Below are positions 56,332-59,902 of a stretch of 59,902 bases of DNA, in pieces. The stretch covers positions 1 to 59,902 of the forward strand of contig CAUDNR010000502.1 of NCBI GenBank assembly GCA_958430865.1, written 5' to 3'. The position numbers and the translations under genes were made by a program. The stretch comes from Entrophospora sp. SA101 (lineage: Eukaryota; Glomeromycota; Glomeromycetes; Entrophosporales; Entrophosporaceae). The stretch's first letter is position 1; each line of letters opens with the position of its first letter. Under the pieces are notes generated by a model that saw only the letters and a program-made list of their open reading frames with translations, had not been told where the DNA came from and searched no databases.

Positions 56332-59227
56332 TTATTTCTTTGATTTTTTCTTTTTTCTTTTAGGATCAAGTTCTATAATAAAAGAAAATTTTTATATATA
56401 ATTAATCAAAAATAAAATTTAAAAAAGACTTGAATAAAAAATTCTTTTGAAGTTTCACCTTTTTCATCTTTACCATCATCTTTACCATCATCTTTACCCT
56501 CATCTGAACCGTCATGTTTACGTTTTGTAGCTTTTGATTCTTTTTTATCCTTTTTATCCTTTTTATCCTTTTTATCTTTTTTCTTTGATTTTTCGGCACT
56601 TTTTGAAGTCTCTCCGTGCTCTTCCACATCTGCTATTTGCACCGATTCTTTCTTTTCGGTCTTCACTTTACCAGATTTATCCTTTTTACTTGACGATTTA
56701 GATTCTTCTTTATCCTTTTTACTTGATGATTTAACGGATTCTTCTTGTTCATCATTTTTAGATTTTTCTTTCCCCTTTTTACTTGACGGTTTAGATTCGG
56801 CAGATTCTTCTTGTATATCAAATTCTTCTTTGCGCTTTTTACTTGACAATTTAGCTTCAACAGATTCTTCTTGTTCGTCAGCCTTAGATTTTGCTTTGCG
56901 CTTTTTATTTGATGATTTAACTTTAGCAGATTCTTCTTGTTCATCAGCCTTGGATTTTTCTTTATTCTTTTTACTTGGCGATTTAGCTTTGACAGGTTCT
57001 TCTTCTTGTTCACCAGTTTCAGATTTTTCCTTGCTCTTTTTACTTGACGATTTGGCTTTGACAGGTTCTTCTTCTTGTTCACCAGTTTCAGGTTTTTCCT
57101 TGCCCTTTTTACTTGACGATTTGGCTTTAACAGGTTCCTCTTCTTGCTCACCAGTTTCAGATTTTTCCTTGCTCTTTTTACTTGACGATTTGGCTTTGAC
57201 AGGTTCCTCTACTTTCTCACTAGTTTCAGGTTTTTCCTTGCCTTTTTTACCTGACGATTTAGCTTTGACAGGTTCCTCTTCTTGCTCACCAGTTTCAGGT
57301 TTTTCCTTGCCTTTTTTGCCTGACGATTTAGCTTTGACAAGTGCCTCTTCTTGCTCACCAGTTTCAGGTTTTTCCTTGCCTTTTTTACCTGACGATTTAG
57401 CTTTGACAGGCTCCTCTTCTTGCTCACCAGTTTCAGTTTTTTCCTTGCTCTTTTTACTTGACGATTTAGCTTCGACAGTTTCTTCTTGTTCGTCAGTTTT
57501 AGATTTTTCCTTACCTTTCTTGCTTAATGATTTAGATTTGATAGATTCTTCTTGTTCGTTAGCCTTAAATTTTTTCTTTTCTTTTTTAATCTTTTTGTCT
57601 TTTTTCTTATCTTTGGTTGATCCTTTTATTTCAGCAGACTCTTCTTGTTCATCAGCTTTAGATTCTCCCTTATCTTTTTTTCTTTTTTTGTCGTTTTTCT
57701 TTGGTTTTTCAACATCTTGAGTTTCTTCAACAATCTCCATTTTAACAATCTCCTCGGACTCTTCAGATTTATCAGAATCTTTGCAAATTTCCATTGGTTG
57801 TATTGATTCCTTTATGATATCAGCAGAAGGATCATAGGAAGTAGCGGTGGAAATAAGACCTTGCATTTTGCTATTCTTTTTTTTTGTTGTTGATGATGAA
57901 ACATCCTTGGTTTTTTCCAATATATTAAGTCTTTTTTCAATAAATTTACGAGACTTATTTCCCATTTCGGCATCGACATCTTTTTCTTCAGAAAAAGAAT
58001 CAGCACGAGCAGAAAGAGAAGATTTTGTTGCAACTAATCTGGCAATTTTCCCTTTATTTTTAGCAGATGCTTGGCCAACAAGACTTGCATGATATAAAAT
58101 TCCATATTTGGGTGTAGATTTTTTTGCTTTTACTGCTCTGAAAAATGCCTTTTCTGCTCCTAAAATTTGAACCGTACTTGCAGGCAATTTTGCAAGGTTT
58201 GTCAAACCTCCAGCATGCGATATTAATTTTGCACCAATCAATTCACCAACTAAAGTTGTTAAATTAGGAGTCATCATCTTCATCCTATTTCGTATATATT
58301 CATGAAGTTGAGCACGATATTCAGACAAATTAATAATTTGATCACAGAATTGAGAAATACTTTCAAGATCGTCTTGTGTTATTTCTGAACCCATCGATAC
58401 CTCTGCTGCCTCTTTTACTTGTTTATCTAATTCTTCAGGTAATATGCTTGATAAATCTGATGATTGAGCATCTGAACGAAGCCCAATTGTCTTGATAACT
58501 TTTGCATAGGCTAGATTGTCCTCAACTATTTTACTCATTTCTGGAAAATGTAAACCGTACCATTCTTTTGCTCTCATAGCATATGTATTTATCTCTTTAT
58601 CTAGATCTTCCAACAAACCACTAGAATGAATTATCATGGTATCAACTTTATCAATTGAAAATTTAAGTTTGTGTCGTGACAACGAATGAGAAAGACCTAG
58701 TGACATTGCGGATAATAATTCTTTTGAGTCGGGAAGTATATTTTCAAGTTGTTCACGAAGTCCACGATAAAGATTGATCACGGATTTATCTGCAACAACT
58801 TGAACTCCTAATTTTTTACTTATTTCAGCACCAAGTTTAGCATCTGCTACTGCCAACACATTATTTGGATTCTTTTCGATAATATTGCCTAAAAATTTCG
58901 ATAAATCGTCAGATAGCTTTCCTTCAATAACTGTATTAAGTGAAGCTACTGCATCTGTCATGCTTTTAAATTTATGCATAGCCTCAACAGTAATACTGTT
59001 TGAATAAAAATAATTACATTTAAAAAATTTAATATAAAAAAAAGATATACTCTATATATATATATATATATGTAGAACTAAAAAAATTATTTTGGATTCA
59101 CTTACTTTTTTTTTATAGATTTTTGCGAATCAAATATTTTCCATGAAGCCTCTGGATCTTTTATTGCACCATCATCATTTACATTGAAAACGGCATATCC
59201 TGAAGCTAATTCAAATAACACTAGCAT
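56332..59227 (-). CDS. NOP58: Box C/D snoRNP core protein Nop58
   Basis: Three exons, 59227-59106, 58995-56459 and 56372-56332, give 899 aa in phase. Using the last intron replaces a hydrophobic read-through end by a basic KRKKKKSKK end, which suits a nucleolar protein. The NOP5 N-terminal domain (MLVLFELASGYAVF) is followed by a coiled-coil NOSIC region and the Nop domain (about 290-400; KLISHAGGLTNLAKLPASTV, then LGAEKAFFRAVK and GILYHASLVGQ). Nop58 binds 15.5K and fibrillarin on box C/D snoRNAs, guiding rRNA 2'-O-methylation. The C-terminal tail is unusually long: about eight 22-24-residue repeats of the form EEPVKAKSSGKKGKEKPETG. Yeast Nop58 is 511 aa. The tail is highly acidic-basic. Confidence 0.95.
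56700..57560 (-). repeat. In-frame 66-72-bp coding repeats in NOP58 tail
   Basis: Units carry KAKSSSKKSKEKSETGEQEE with variants. The most similar units lie at 57000-57440; the outer units are more diverged. Unit lengths are multiples of three, so the frame is kept. Confidence 0.9.
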
Positions 59228-59353
59228 TTTCTAAGAGTAATTAAATTTATATTGTTTGATAAAAAATTTTATTTAAAAAATTTTTCAAACATAAATTATC
59301 CAGATCAACCAATCAGATAATTTGCTCATTTTTCGTTTAACGCGTTTAATTGG
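59228..59353. promoter_or_regulatory. Divergent promoter NOP58/MOGS
   Basis: 126 bp separate the two start codons. The region is AT-rich with a T/A run. No specific factor site is called. Confidence 0.5.
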
Positions 59354-59902
59354 ATGCATTCCGAAAATTTTATTTTTTTCATAAATATAAAAATAATGTT
59401 ACGGAAGCATACTTTATTACAATTTAGTATAATGCTATTATTAAAAATATTATCGTTATTATATTTAAATATTGGGATAGCAAATTCTTCAAATTTACAT
59501 GAAAAAGATTATTCAATGCATTTAGCAGCGAATGAATCATTATTTTGGGGAACATATAGACCTAATTTATATTTTGGAGTTAGACCAAGATTACCCGAAT
59601 CTTTATTAAGTGGATTAATGTGGTTTGGACTTGGGGATTATTATTCACTAAAAAGTATCCTAATCATCATCATCATCATCATCATCAATATCATTATGAT
59701 TTATCTATTACATTTATAATGAATTTATTTTATTATATTTGTTAAAGATTTTAGACATCAATGCGATCAGGCGGATAAAATGAAAGAGTATAGCTATAAG
59801 AAACATGACGGAAGAAATTTTGGAGTGCAAACTATAACAGATGAAGTCAGTAATATAATATTGAAATCTGAATTTGTAAAAGTTTCCAATGGTGGTGGAA
59901 AA
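59354..59902 (+). CDS. MOGS: Mannosyl-oligosaccharide glucosidase (alpha-glucosidase I), 5' part
   Basis: Exon 1 (59354-59654) and the start of exon 2 (59748 to the window edge) join in phase. ATG 59354 or 59396 can start it; the second leads directly into a hydrophobic signal-anchor ([20 protein letters not shown]). The conserved block [20 protein letters not shown], then LSGLMWFG and, after the intron, [26 protein letters not shown], is diagnostic of glycoside hydrolase family 63. The enzyme removes the outermost glucose from Glc3Man9GlcNAc2 on new glycoproteins in the ER. The catalytic acids lie in the missing C-terminal part. The window ends in exon 2. Confidence 0.93.

Noticed and set aside
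56406..56458. Read-through C-terminus of NOP58 ending in FFIQVFFKFYF
   Set aside because: A GT-AG intron (56458-56373) in the correct phase gives a basic lysine-rich end typical of nucleolar proteins.
56830..57720. 296-codon open frame antisense to NOP58
   Set aside because: It mirrors the in-frame NOP58 tail repeats; repeats whose length is a multiple of three keep the opposite strand open too.

Overview
The window looks like nuclear DNA of a filamentous fungus, most probably an arbuscular mycorrhizal fungus (Glomeromycotina, Rhizophagus-like). The signs are very AT-rich intergenic DNA, short GT-AG introns, conserved fungal housekeeping genes, an HCDLHSGN-type kinase, a decayed SAM-NYN gene, and long gene-free tracts full of small transposons. 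The genus is an inference; no rRNA or other marker is present. A run of 10 N marks a scaffold gap at 48339-48348.

Layout. 1-12 kb: a GDSL esterase gene, then decayed coding DNA and miniature transposons. 11.5-13 kb: a two-exon protein kinase. 17-25 kb: a MATH-BTB gene, a secreted and probably GPI-anchored Ser/Pro/Gln-rich protein, an eight-exon serine carboxypeptidase and a bZIP factor. 26.4-34.8 kb: a compact housekeeping island with an SPT23/MGA2-type membrane-bound transcription factor (12 exons), QCR10 and RPB6 sharing a 193-bp divergent promoter, and an equilibrative nucleoside transporter (ENT-A). 35-51 kb: a repeat-rich tract with at least seven MITE-like elements, an arrestin-like gene, a dead hAT/BED fragment, a dead SAM-NYN gene, and a symmetric, foldback-like structure (about 45.8-49.6 kb) whose arms are tandem-repeat arrays in inverted order. 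51-53 kb: a second ENT gene (ENT-B) with the same exon plan as ENT-A, flanked by related mariner-like remnants. 56.3-59.9 kb: NOP58 and, divergently, the 5' end of alpha-glucosidase I (MOGS).

How the genes work together. The intact genes are mostly unrelated core functions: lipid desaturation control, respiratory complex III, RNA polymerase, snoRNP assembly, N-glycan trimming and nucleoside transport. No operon-like pathway is present. I rebuilt exon structures by hand from splice sites and reading-frame phase; for every multi-exon gene called complete the exon lengths sum to a multiple of three. Three genes use micro-exons of 7, 8 or 10 nt, one with a GC-AG intron. The most unusual material is the foldback-like structure, the MITE insertions with clear target duplications (one with a matching empty site nearby), and the ENT duplication.
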